This document shows, one piece after another, positions 28,015-37,108 of a stretch of DNA of 64,000 nucleotides (position 1 is the first letter of the stretch; each line of letters opens with the position of its first letter). Under the pieces are notes generated by a model. It was not told the DNA's origin and did no database searches. It saw only the letters and a program-made list of their open reading frames with translations. Source of the DNA: an uncultured Alphaproteobacteria bacterium (GTDB taxonomy: Bacteria; Pseudomonadota; Alphaproteobacteria; Sphingomonadales; Sphingomonadaceae); the NCBI GenBank assembly GCA_903934325.1, contig CAIZNH010000005.1, positions 1 through 64,000 of the forward strand. The letters run 5' to 3'. Position numbers and translations under genes: made by a program.

Positions 28015-31000
28015 ATGAAATATGCAAGGGTTGCGCCGCGTCGGCGCCTGTTCGCCCTCGGCACCGCATCCGCGATCGCCATCGCTGCCGCCAACCCGGC
28101 GCTGGCGCAGGATGCCGAACCCGCAGACAAGGACGCCGAAGTCGCGGTCGAAGAGCCTGAGGCCGACATTATCGTCACCGGCTTCCGCGCCTCGCTGTCC
28201 TCGGCGCAAAGCATCAAGCGCAATGCCGACACCTTCGTCGATGTGATCACCGCTGAAGACATCGGCGCGCTGCCCGACCGTTCGGTCGCCGAAGCGCTCC
28301 AGCGTGTCCCGGGCATCAATATCGGCCGCTTTGAAAAGCCCTCGGACCCTGACCGTTTCTCGGTCGAAGGCACCGGCGTGATCATTCGCGGCCTGAACTT
28401 CGTGCGTTCGGAACTGAACGGCCGCGACATCTTCTCGGCCAATGGTGGTACCGTTCTCAACTTCAACGAGGTCTCGCCCGAACTTCTGGGCCGGGTCGAG
28501 GTGTTCAAGAACCTCACCGCCGACATGGTCGAAGGCGGGATCGCGGGCACCGTCAACCTCGTCACCCGCAAGCCGCTGGATCGCCCCGGCACGCACATTG
28601 CGGGCACGATCGAAACCAACACTGGCGATCTCGCCAGCGAGTGGTCGCCCGGCTTCTCGGTGCTCGGTTCGACCACGTGGGAATCCGATGCAGGGACTCT
28701 CGGCTTCCAGATCGGCTATGCCAAGTCCGAACTGATCAGCCGCACCGATGCCTCGCAGGTGGGTGACCCGTGCTACCGTCCGGCCAGCCTGACCGGCGGC
28801 TGTCTGCGCGTGCGTCCGGTCGGCAGCGGCGGCTTTGCCGGCGGCGGCACCAGCTTCACGCCCGACAACTTCCCGCCGGCCGGCGCGGTCGTCGTCCCCA
28901 AGGGTGCAGGCGTTCGCACCACCGATCTCGAGCGTGACCGCGAGGCCGTCTCGGGCACCATCCAGTACGAAAGCCCGGATCGCAGCTTTGTCGTCACCGC
29001 CGAATGGCTGCGTGCCGACACCCGCTTCTTCACCAAGGAAAACGCGGCAATCGCGCTCGTCAATGATGACGCGCTGTTCCCGGTTCCGGCGGCGGGCAGC
29101 ACCTGGGAATTCGACGAGAACGGCATCTTCCAGCGCGGCATTCTGAGCCAGCGCATCGGCGATGCCTATGCCAACCCCTTCGGGCGCGGCGGCATTCCGC
29201 TCGAACTGCTGCGCTTTGAGCGCGAGACCCGCGCGATGACGCAGGATGTCTCGATCGATATCGACTGGAGCATCTCCGATCGCTTCCGCGTCAACTTCGA
29301 AGCCCAGCACATCGAATCCGATCTGCGTCAGGACTCGATCATCGGCACGATGGCGACCTGGGCCAATATCGATCTCGATATGAGCGGCAACGTGCCGCAG
29401 GTGCAGTTCCTTGCGCCTCCGGGCGCGCCGGCTGACTACTTCACCTCTGGCCGCAACACCTATTACTGGTTCCTGCTCGACTCGATCGCCCGCAATGAAG
29501 GCCAGCTCGACACGCTGCGTTTCGATGCTGAATACGACATCGGCGAGGACGGCTTCTTCAAGCAGGTCAAGTTCGGTGCGCGCTGGTCGGAGCGTGACCA
29601 GACCACCCGCGACACCAACTTCAGCACCTGGGGCAACCTCTCGGCACCCTGGGCGGGCCGTGCGGGCTGCGCTCCGTGGAACGCGGGTCCGGGCTGTGCT
29701 ACCACCGGCGGGTTCCAGCCGGGCCGCTTCTTCACCGGCCTTCCGGGGCAGGAATTCGCGATTGGCGGCGGTGCCTATGTCGATGATTTCCCGGCCTTCG
29801 CCAACCTGCGTTCGCCCTTCGACAACGGCTTCCAGCGCGGCAACGCGCCTGCGCCGCTGCCGGGCGGTGCGCACTTCTTCGGGGCAGACAGCTTCCTTCA
29901 GGAATACCTGTCTGGCGCATCGGCCCGTCAGGCCGGCACGATCAACACCTTCTCGCAGACTCCCAACCCGTTCTTCGGCGTCAACAACCGCAGCTTCACC
30001 AATGCGGTGACCGGCCAGAGCACGCGTTGCACCCCGTTCTGCGAGAACGAGATCAGCAATGTCGGCGAAACCACCAAGGCCGCCTTTGCCCGCGTCGATT
30101 ACGGCACGGACTTTGACAACGGCTGGAAGATTTCGGGTAACTTCGGTCTGCGCTATGTCGAAACCGAAGTGAATGCGGCGGGCCTGATCGGCTTCCCGAA
30201 CCCGTTCTTCTTCGACAACGTCGCCTCGGGTGGCAATGGCAACGGGCGCGCCGAGCTGTCGGAAGTGACCGAAGCCTGTAGCCGCGCCCAGCAGCTTCCG
30301 GCTGACCAGCGTCCGGCCTTCTGCAGCTTGCCCGCGGGCCGTCTGGCAGAATTCGCCGCAGCGCATACCGGGGAAATCGTGCTCGATGACCGGGCGGTGA
30401 CCTTCGACAACTGGCTGCCGAGCTTCAATGCGCTGCTCGACACCGGCGATGGCCTGCTGTTCCGTGCAGCGGTCTCGAAGGGTATCTCGCGCCCTGACCT
30501 TGCGGCCTTCCGCTCCGGCGGCGGGATCGGCGACAACACCGCGGACCTGCGCGCCGAAGGCACGCTCGCCACGGGTCCGCTGTTCCAGCTGTTCACCGGC
30601 AACCGCAACCTGCGTCCGATCCAGAGCTGGAATTACGATCTCTCGGTCGAGTGGTATTTCGACCGCGTCGGCTCGCTGACGATGTCGGCCTTTGCCAAGG
30701 ACATCAAGGGGATCGTCAACAACGGCATCGATCTGGTGAACTTCGTGAGCCCCGGCGGGCTTGATCTCGAAGTCGAGGTCAACGGACCGGACAACCGTCA
30801 GGACGGCCTGCTCAAGGGTGTGGAAATCGCCTACCAGCAGACCTACGACTTCCTGCCGGGCTTGCTCAGCGGGTTCGGTACGCAGCTGACCTACACCTAT
30901 GTCGATGGTGGCGATTTCGCGAATACCAACCTTGCGCGCAACCAGGGCGATTTCGCAGCCTTCCAGCCGCTCGCCGGGATTTCGAAGCACACCGTCAACG

Positions 31001-31308
31001 CGACCCTGTTCTACGAAAAGGACTGGCTGTCGGCCCGTGCCGCCTACAACTGGCGTTCGGCCTTCGTGATCACCCCGCGTGACGACATCTTCCCCTTCTC
31101 GCCGATCTGGGGCGAGGAGACCGGCCAGCTCGACGCTTCGGTGTTCGTGACGGTGATGGACGGGGTGAAGCTCGGGGTGCAGGGCGTGAACCTGCTCGAC
31201 GAGGTGTTCCGCACCTCGCAGGTGATCGACTTCGACGGCACCCGGATCGAGCGCTCGGCGTTCCGCAACGACCGCCGCTTCACCTTCCTTGCCCGCTTCG
31301 ACTTCTAA
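28015..31308 (+). CDS. TonB-dependent outer-membrane receptor (glycan uptake type)
   Basis: 1097 residues: signal peptide ending ANPALAQ, TonB box EADIIVTGF, plug domain (about 60-190, with PDRSVAEALQRVPGINI), then a large beta barrel ending in the aromatic C-terminus FLARFDF. The size and opening TGFRASLSSAQ match the Caulobacter/sphingomonad receptor class associated with carbohydrate uptake. It is the first gene of the plus-strand run with GH16, LacI, MFS and GH3, which points to beta-glucan oligosaccharides. No FecA-like N-terminal signalling domain is seen. Confidence 0.93.
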   Translation: MKYARVAPRRRLFALGTASAIAIAAANPALAQDAEPADKDAEVAVEEPEADIIVTGFRASLSSAQSIKRNADTFVDVITAEDIGALPDRSVAEALQRVPGINIGRFEKPSDPDRFSVEGTGVIIRGLNFVRSELNGRDIFSANGGTVLNFNEVSPELLGRVEVFKNLTADMVEGGIAGTVNLVTRKPLDRPGTHIAGTIETNTGDLASEWSPGFSVLGSTTWESDAGTLGFQIGYAKSELISRTDASQVGDPCYRPASLTGGCLRVRPVGSGGFAGGGTSFTPDNFPPAGAVVVPKGAGVRTTDLERDREAVSGTIQYESPDRSFVVTAEWLRADTRFFTKENAAIALVNDDALFPVPAAGSTWEFDENGIFQRGILSQRIGDAYANPFGRGGIPLELLRFERETRAMTQDVSIDIDWSISDRFRVNFEAQHIESDLRQDSIIGTMATWANIDLDMSGNVPQVQFLAPPGAPADYFTSGRNTYYWFLLDSIARNEGQLDTLRFDAEYDIGEDGFFKQVKFGARWSERDQTTRDTNFSTWGNLSAPWAGRAGCAPWNAGPGCATTGGFQPGRFFTGLPGQEFAIGGGAYVDDFPAFANLRSPFDNGFQRGNAPAPLPGGAHFFGADSFLQEYLSGASARQAGTINTFSQTPNPFFGVNNRSFTNAVTGQSTRCTPFCENEISNVGETTKAAFARVDYGTDFDNGWKISGNFGLRYVETEVNAAGLIGFPNPFFFDNVASGGNGNGRAELSEVTEACSRAQQLPADQRPAFCSLPAGRLAEFAAAHTGEIVLDDRAVTFDNWLPSFNALLDTGDGLLFRAAVSKGISRPDLAAFRSGGGIGDNTADLRAEGTLATGPLFQLFTGNRNLRPIQSWNYDLSVEWYFDRVGSLTMSAFAKDIKGIVNNGIDLVNFVSPGGLDLEVEVNGPDNRQDGLLKGVEIAYQQTYDFLPGLLSGFGTQLTYTYVDGGDFANTNLARNQGDFAAFQPLAGISKHTVNATLFYEKDWLSARAAYNWRSAFVITPRDDIFPFSPIWGEETGQLDASVFVTVMDGVKLGVQGVNLLDEVFRTSQVIDFDGTRIERSAFRNDRRFTFLARFDF

Positions 31309-31321
31309 GCAGGCAAGTTCT

Positions 31322-32299
31322 ATGAAAATGGCAGGGCTGCTGAAGGCGGGGACGCTCTCAGCGGCCCTGCTGCTTTTGGGGGCGGCGTCGGATGAGGCGC
31401 CGCAACCCCTCGCTCCGCGTGAAGGCGCTGGCTGGGAGCTGGTGTGGGCCGACGAGTTCGACGGCGACAGTCTCGATCGCAGCAAATGGGCGCCCGAGGA
31501 ATCGTGCTGGGGCGGGGGCAATTACGAACGGCAGTGCTATACCGACCGGCCCGACAACATCGCGGTGGAAGGCGGGCTGCTGCTTCTGAAAGCGAAGAAG
31601 GAGCGCTTTGTCGGCCCGGCGCGCCCGCCCGAAATTGCCGATAATCCCAACCCCAGGCTGGTTCAGCCCTACACATCGGGCAAGGTCCGCACGCGGGGCC
31701 TCCATGCCTGGCGCTATGGCCGGATCGAGGTGCGCGCCAAGGTGTCGCCGGGGCAGGGCACATGGCCGGCGGTGTGGATGATGCCGTCCGAGGATCTCTA
31801 TGGGCCGTGGCCGCTATCGGGCGAGATCGACATTCTCGAAGCGGTCAACATCGGCGCGAAGTGCCCCAAATGCGAGGGCGGCAAAGGCGAGAACCGCACC
31901 ATCAGCGCGCTCCATTTCGGCGATCTTGCGCCCAAGAACCGCTTTGTCGATCACCGCAATGCCTTGCCGGACCTGGCGCTGCCTTCGGATGATTTCCACG
32001 TCTACGCGGTGGAGTGGGGCGAGGGCCTGATCCGCTTCCTCGTCGATGACCGCGTGCACCTCACGGTCCCGGCCGACAAGTGGAGCAGCGCCTCCCCGCT
32101 CGCCCGCGGCAACCTCGCCGCACCCTTTGACCGCCCGTTCTACATCATGGCCAACCTTGCCGTCGGCGGGCGGCTGTCGGAAGAAAACAACGCGAAAAGG
32201 GTTGCGAAGGAGAGCTTTCCCGCGCAATTCGCAATCGATTGGATCAGGGTCTACGCTTGCGCCAGCGATCCCCAAAAGGGACGGGCCTGCATCAGGTAG
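31322..32299 (+). CDS. GH16-family beta-glucanase (laminarinase-like), exported
   Basis: 325 residues with an N-terminal hydrophobic export signal (about 4-22) and one GH16 catalytic domain. The active site GEIDILEAV gives nucleophile E168, D170 and acid/base E173; the unbroken ExDxxE with WADEFDG near the N-terminus fits endo-1,3- or mixed-linkage beta-glucanases more than kappa-carrageenases. It begins 13 bases after the receptor stop. Starts at 31322 or 31328 are both possible. Cleavage of laminarin-like glucan outside or in the periplasm is inferred. Confidence 0.9.
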   Translation: MKMAGLLKAGTLSAALLLLGAASDEAPQPLAPREGAGWELVWADEFDGDSLDRSKWAPEESCWGGGNYERQCYTDRPDNIAVEGGLLLLKAKKERFVGPARPPEIADNPNPRLVQPYTSGKVRTRGLHAWRYGRIEVRAKVSPGQGTWPAVWMMPSEDLYGPWPLSGEIDILEAVNIGAKCPKCEGGKGENRTISALHFGDLAPKNRFVDHRNALPDLALPSDDFHVYAVEWGEGLIRFLVDDRVHLTVPADKWSSASPLARGNLAAPFDRPFYIMANLAVGGRLSEENNAKRVAKESFPAQFAIDWIRVYACASDPQKGRACIR

Positions 32300-32320
32300 A
32301 GCGGACGGGATTGAAGCAGC

Positions 32321-33388
32321 ATGGCGCGCGGGCGCAACACAGTCACGATCAGGGACGTCGCAGAGGACGCCGGGGTCTCGCTGCAAACGGTGAGCCGCGT
32401 CATCAATGGCGGGCCCAATGTGCGCCCGCAGGTGCGCGACAAGGTGCGCGCCTCGATCGAGCGGCTGGGCTATGTGCCGAGCCTTGCCGCCCAGCGCATG
32501 AGCGGCTCGCGCTCCTACATCATCCTTGCCATCAACGACCGCGAGCGCACCCTTGCCGACTGGCGCGAGCGGCGCGGCACCGACTGGGTCGACCAGATGC
32601 TGCTGGGCGGGATCCTGACCTGTTCGAAGCACGGCTACCGCATGATGGTGGAGCTGATCGACACCCATTCCGATCATGTCGAGCGCGAGCTGGGCGCAGC
32701 GATCTCGGCCCTGCAGCCTGACGGGGTGATCCTGACCCCGCCGCACTCGGAAAATGCGCTCATCACTGGGCTTCTTACCGAGCGCGGCATTCCGTTTGCG
32801 CGGATCGGATCGAATGCGCCGGGGCCGGGAATTGCGCTGACAATGGGCGATGAAGGCGCAGGCCATCTCGCCACCACGCGCCTCGCCGATCTCGGCCACC
32901 GCAAGATCGCGATGATTGCCGGGCCTGCACAATACAGCCTCAGCGGCTGGCGTATCGACGGCTGGAAGCGCGCGCTGGCCGAGCGCGGGTTGCCGTCCGA
33001 AGGTCTGCTGGAGGCGGGGGATTTCGGCTACGAATCCGGCACCAAGGCGGCGCGTGCGCTGCTCGACCGCAATCCCGACCTTACCGCGATCATCGCCTCG
33101 TCCGACCAGATGGCGCTCGCCGCACTCGAAGTGGCGCGTGATCGCGGGCTGAAGGTGCCGGGCGATCTTTCGCTGATCTCCTTCGACAATACCCCGATCG
33201 TGCGCTTCACCCAGCCGCCGCTGACTGCGATCGACCAGCCGATTGCGGAGACTGTCAGCCGCGCGGTCGAGCAGCTGATCGCACGCGGCGAGGATGGCGC
33301 GGATGATGCCGTGATCGAAGTCGCCGCCGGGTTGGTCGAGCGGCTGTCCACAGCACCTGCGCCCGCGCCTGCCTCGGGCAGGGCTTGA
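32321..33388 (+). CDS. LacI-family transcriptional regulator of the glucan locus
   Basis: 355 residues with a LacI-type helix-turn-helix (TIRDVAEDAGVSLQTVSRVINGGPNV) and hinge helix (SLAAQRMSG), then a sugar-binding-protein-like effector domain. It lies inside the glucan operon, 21 bases after the GH16 gene, and is the obvious candidate to bind the palindromes at 27921 and 34652. An effector such as glucose or a laminari-oligosaccharide is inferred from the neighbours. The stop overlaps the next start. Confidence 0.92.
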   Translation: MARGRNTVTIRDVAEDAGVSLQTVSRVINGGPNVRPQVRDKVRASIERLGYVPSLAAQRMSGSRSYIILAINDRERTLADWRERRGTDWVDQMLLGGILTCSKHGYRMMVELIDTHSDHVERELGAAISALQPDGVILTPPHSENALITGLLTERGIPFARIGSNAPGPGIALTMGDEGAGHLATTRLADLGHRKIAMIAGPAQYSLSGWRIDGWKRALAERGLPSEGLLEAGDFGYESGTKAARALLDRNPDLTAIIASSDQMALAALEVARDRGLKVPGDLSLISFDNTPIVRFTQPPLTAIDQPIAETVSRAVEQLIARGEDGADDAVIEVAAGLVERLSTAPAPAPASGRA

Positions 33389-34620
33389 ACACCTCCGCAC
33401 AGCCCGCGCCTGAACGCCAGCCGGGCTGGTTCCTTGCGCTCTATGCGCTGGCTGCTGCGGGCGGCGCGGTCGCCTATGTGCCGCTGCTGACCGTGCTCCT
33501 GCCCGAACGCATCGCCTCCTTGCAGGGGCGCGAGGATATTGCCGCGCTGGCGCAGGCGAGCTTCTGGGGCGCGGTGACGGCGAGCCTTGCGAACATCGCG
33601 GTGGGCGCGCTGAGTGACGCCAGCCGCGTCCGGCGTCCCTGGATCCTGGCAGGGCTGCTTATCTCGAATTTCTGGCTGCTGCAGATCGGTGCAGCACATT
33701 CGGTTTCGGAAATCGTGCTGCTGGTGATGCTGTGGCAGGTCGGCCTCAATCTGATGCTGGCGCCGTTGATGGCTTGGGCGGGCGACTGCTTTCCCGATAG
33801 CCAGAAGGGCGTGCTGGGCGGGGCGCTGGCGCTGTCGCCCGCATTGGGCGCACTGGCAGGTTCGCTGGTGACCTTCGGCGGGCTGGTTGCGCCCGACATG
33901 CGGCTGCCTGTGGTGGCCGGGCTGGTGACCGCACTGGTGCTGCCCGCGGTGCTGCTCGGCGGCCGGCAGGAGCGGTCCGGTCTCATGCAGCCGGACTCGC
34001 AGAAGCAGGCCAATCTACAGGGGCAGGCCGGGGCGCGGCCCGATCATGTGGTCCGCCGGATGTGGGCGGCGCGCTTTCTGGTGCAGGTGGCCGAAGGCGG
34101 GATGTTCGCTTTCCTGCTGTTCTGGCTGCGCTCGCTCGCGCCCGGCTACCCCGAAAATTCCGCCGCCAACATCTTCAGTCTGGTGCTGGTCGGCGCCGTG
34201 CCGCTCTCGTTTGTTCTGGGTCGCTGGTCGGATCGCCATGGCCGGCCGATCCTGCCGCTGGCGGGCTGCGCGCTGCTGTGTGCGCTCGGCATGCTGGTGA
34301 TGGCCGCCGCCGCCAGCCTGTCGCAGGCGATTGCGGGCTATGTGTTGTTTGCCATGGCCGCGGCGATCTTCCTTTCGCTCCATGCCAGCCAGACCCTGCG
34401 CGTGCTGCCGGCCCCGCAGCATCGCGGGCGGGATCTCGGACTTTTCAATCTCACCAACACCCTGCCGGCGATGGTGATGCCGTGGCTCACGGTGATGCTG
34501 GTGCCGGGGTTGGGCTACTCGGCGCTGTTCGTGCTGTTCGCCAGCCTTTCGCTTGCCAGCGCCGCGCTCCTTGCCTCCTTTGCGCGGGGCGCGGGAAACC
34601 CGTCTGCAAAGGACGCTTGA
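33385..34620 (+). CDS. MFS transporter, probable sugar importer of the glucan locus
   Basis: 411 residues with about 12 hydrophobic segments and the MFS loop SDASRVRRPW after helix 2, plus GRWSDRHGRP after helix 8. The start is a TTG whose last base pair overlaps the lacI stop (TTGA), indicating translational coupling. Placement between the regulator and the GH3 glucosidase suggests import of glucose or short beta-glucosides across the inner membrane; the sequence alone does not fix the substrate. Confidence 0.85.
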   Translation: MNTSAQPAPERQPGWFLALYALAAAGGAVAYVPLLTVLLPERIASLQGREDIAALAQASFWGAVTASLANIAVGALSDASRVRRPWILAGLLISNFWLLQIGAAHSVSEIVLLVMLWQVGLNLMLAPLMAWAGDCFPDSQKGVLGGALALSPALGALAGSLVTFGGLVAPDMRLPVVAGLVTALVLPAVLLGGRQERSGLMQPDSQKQANLQGQAGARPDHVVRRMWAARFLVQVAEGGMFAFLLFWLRSLAPGYPENSAANIFSLVLVGAVPLSFVLGRWSDRHGRPILPLAGCALLCALGMLVMAAAASLSQAIAGYVLFAMAAAIFLSLHASQTLRVLPAPQHRGRDLGLFNLTNTLPAMVMPWLTVMLVPGLGYSALFVLFASLSLASAALLASFARGAGNPSAKDA

Positions 34621-34623
34621 CGC

Positions 34624-34651
34624 TTGCAAAAGCCCGCCGGTTTTGTAGTAT
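34624..34651 (+). promoter_or_regulatory. Probable promoter of the GH3 gene
   Basis: TTGCAA at 34624-34629 and TAGTAT at 34646-34651 are 16 bases apart and resemble -35 and -10 boxes. The LacI-type operator begins immediately downstream, where a bound repressor would block initiation. It lies right after the MFS stop, so GH3 has its own promoter in addition to read-through. Confidence 0.45.
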
Positions 34652-34669
34652 CTTGATAACGTTCTCAAG
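34652..34669. promoter_or_regulatory. LacI-type operator in front of the GH3 gene
   Basis: CTTGATAACGTTCTCAAG is an 18-base palindrome with a single mismatched pair and a central CG, the form bound by LacI-family repressors. It abuts the presumed -10 box and ends 6 bases before the GH3 start codon. The same half-site CTTGAGAAC occurs before the TonB receptor gene at 27921. Confidence 0.75.
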
Positions 34670-34675
34670 GGACGT

Positions 34676-37108
34676 ATGGCCAGCAAAATACCGGTCTTGG
34701 GAGGGACTAGCCTGGTGACGTCTAAGATTTTTGGTCAGCTTGCGGCAAGCGCAGGCCTTGCTGCCCTGCTTGCAGGCTGCGCAGCCCATGCCGAGGTGCA
34801 GTCCGCTCCGGCTGCTGCGCCCGCTGCGTCTGCCCCCGCTGCCGCTGCGGCCAACAGCCCCGAGGCGCTGCTGGCGCGCATGAGCATCGAGCGCAAGGTC
34901 GCGCAGATCATCCAGCCCGATATCGGCTCGATCACGCCTGAAGATGTGCGCAAGTACCGCTTTGGCACGATCCTCAACGGCGGCAATTCCGGCCCCTATG
35001 GCAATGACAAGGCACCCGCGACCGACTGGCTGAAGCTGGCCGATGCCTATTGGGAAGCCTCCACCGCGTCGCTCGCGGATGGCGAGCCGGTGATCCCCGC
35101 GATCTGGGCGACCGACGCGGTCCACGGCCATGCCAATGTGCCTGGCGCCACTGTCTTCCCCCACAATATCGCGCTGGGCGCGACCGGCGATGCCGATCTC
35201 ATCCGCCGGATCGGCGCTGCAACCGCGGTCGAGATCGAAGTGACCGGGCTCGACTGGACCTTCGCGCCCACCATTGCGGTCGCGCGCGATGATCGCTGGG
35301 GCCGCACCTACGAGAGTTACTCGGAGAACCCCGAACTCGTCACCCGCCTCGGCGCGGCGATGATCGAGGGGCTTCAGGGCCGCGCCGGCGAACCCGGGTT
35401 CCTCGGCAAGGGCAAGGTTGCCGCCACCGCCAAGCACTATTTCGGTGACGGCGGCACGGCGCAGGGGGTCGATCAGGGCGACGTCAACGGCGACCTCAAG
35501 GCCTTGATGGCGATCCACGCCGCGCCCTATCCGGCTGCGATCAATGCCGGCGTGGCGAGCGTCATGGCGAGCTTCAACTCGATCAACGGCTCCAAGATGC
35601 ACGGCAACAAGCCGCTGCTGACGGATGAGCTGCGCGGCAACCTCGGTTTCGGGGGCGTGGTCGTGGGCGACTGGAACGGCCACGGGCAGGTCAAGGGCTG
35701 CACCAATTCCGATTGCCCGCAGGCGCTGATGGCCGGGCTTGATATCTACATGGTGCCCGAGGACTGGAAGGCGCTCCACGCCTCGCTGGTGGCGCAGGTC
35801 AAGGACGGCACCATCCCCATGGCCCGGCTCGATGAGGCGGTGCTGCGGGTGCTGAAGCTGAAACAGGCGCTCGGCATTTTCGATGGCGAGGTGAAGCCCT
35901 CGCAGCGTGCATACGGCGGCAAGTGGGCGCTGATGGGCTCGGCCGAGCACCGCGCGATTGCGCGCGAGGCGGTGGCCAAGTCGCAGGTGCTGCTCAAGAA
36001 TGCAGGCGCGTTGCCGCTGAAACCCGGCGCGGTCATCGAAGTGGCTGGCAGCGCGGCGGACAATGTTCCGCAGCAGGCCGGCGGCTGGTCGGTCACCTGG
36101 CAGGGCGGCGGCGATCTCACCGCAGCCGATTTCCCCGGCGCAACCTCGATCTGGGGCGGAATTGCCGCGGCGGCCAAGGCAGCCGGCAGCACCGCCGTGC
36201 TCGCGCCCAAGGGCGATGCCGCCAGCAAGCCTGACGTCGCCATCGTCGTCTTCGGCGAGCCGCCCTATGCCGAGTTCGTGGGCGACCGCAAGGACCTCGC
36301 CTTCCGCGACGAGGAGGGGTTGAGCCTCCTCAAGGCCTATCGTGCGCGCGGGATCAAGACCGTCGCCGTGTTCCTCTCGGGCCGCCCCTTGTGGGTCAAC
36401 CGCGAATTGAACGCCGCCGATGCCTTTGTCGCAAGCTGGCTTCCGGGCAGCGAGGGGGCAGGGGTGGCCGATGTGCTGTTCGGCGGCGTGCAGCCGAGCG
36501 GAAAGCTCTCTTTCAGCTGGCCCAGGACCTGCGAGGGCGCACCGCTCAACAGCACCGATGGTGCGCTGTTCCCCACCGGCTTCGGGCTGGGCTACGGCGC
36601 TGCGGCGCCGCTTGAAAAGCTCGACGAGACCTGCGGTGCGCTGACCCATGATACGGGCGCCACGTGGTTCGCCAATGGCAAGCTCGGCGCGCGGGTGCAG
36701 GCGGTGGCGGACAATGCCCTGCTTCCCGATCTGCGTGGCAATGGCAACGGCATCGTCGTGACCGGCGTTGATCGCCGCGCACAGGAAGATGCGCGCCGCA
36801 TCGCCTTTGGCCCCGGTGCCAAGATCAGCCTTACCGGCCCGGCCAGCGACGCGGCGTGGCGGATTTCCTATTCCGTAAGCAGCCGTCCGGCCGGTCCGGT
36901 GACGGTGACAGCGGGCGGCCAGCCCGTCGACATCACCCAGGGCCTTTCGGTCGCCGAGGGCAAGGGCTGGCGCGAGATGGTCCTCTCCAAGGCCTGCCTT
37001 GGCGAGGCGGGCGGCAAGCTGACTTTCAGCTCGACCGCGCCCTTCGCCTTCCAGATCAGCGAGATCACCCGCTCCGAGGCGGATGCCGCAGCGGAGTGTT
37101 CCTTCTAG
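34676..37108 (+). CDS. GH3-family beta-glucosidase / glucohydrolase, lipoprotein
   Basis: 810 residues. The N-terminus carries a lipoprotein signal (GLAALLAGCAAHA, lipid cysteine in LAGC), then an alanine/proline linker, the GH3 TIM-barrel with AATAKHYFGDGG and the nucleophile in GVVVGDWNGHG, the alpha/beta sandwich domain, and a C-terminal ExoP-like galactose-binding domain. This layout matches 1,4-/1,3-beta-glucan exohydrolases such as ExoP. The aaggga ribosome binding site lies just after the LacI operator. It completes the glucan pathway by releasing glucose in the periplasm. Confidence 0.92.
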   Translation: MASKIPVLGGTSLVTSKIFGQLAASAGLAALLAGCAAHAEVQSAPAAAPAASAPAAAAANSPEALLARMSIERKVAQIIQPDIGSITPEDVRKYRFGTILNGGNSGPYGNDKAPATDWLKLADAYWEASTASLADGEPVIPAIWATDAVHGHANVPGATVFPHNIALGATGDADLIRRIGAATAVEIEVTGLDWTFAPTIAVARDDRWGRTYESYSENPELVTRLGAAMIEGLQGRAGEPGFLGKGKVAATAKHYFGDGGTAQGVDQGDVNGDLKALMAIHAAPYPAAINAGVASVMASFNSINGSKMHGNKPLLTDELRGNLGFGGVVVGDWNGHGQVKGCTNSDCPQALMAGLDIYMVPEDWKALHASLVAQVKDGTIPMARLDEAVLRVLKLKQALGIFDGEVKPSQRAYGGKWALMGSAEHRAIAREAVAKSQVLLKNAGALPLKPGAVIEVAGSAADNVPQQAGGWSVTWQGGGDLTAADFPGATSIWGGIAAAAKAAGSTAVLAPKGDAASKPDVAIVVFGEPPYAEFVGDRKDLAFRDEEGLSLLKAYRARGIKTVAVFLSGRPLWVNRELNAADAFVASWLPGSEGAGVADVLFGGVQPSGKLSFSWPRTCEGAPLNSTDGALFPTGFGLGYGAAAPLEKLDETCGALTHDTGATWFANGKLGARVQAVADNALLPDLRGNGNGIVVTGVDRRAQEDARRIAFGPGAKISLTGPASDAAWRISYSVSSRPAGPVTVTAGGQPVDITQGLSVAEGKGWREMVLSKACLGEAGGKLTFSSTAPFAFQISEITRSEADAAAECSF

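Noticed and set aside
27931..31521. Long minus-strand frame opposite the TonB receptor
   Set aside because: Low-complexity Arg/Ala/Gly/Val product with no motif, exactly opposite a clear receptor gene.
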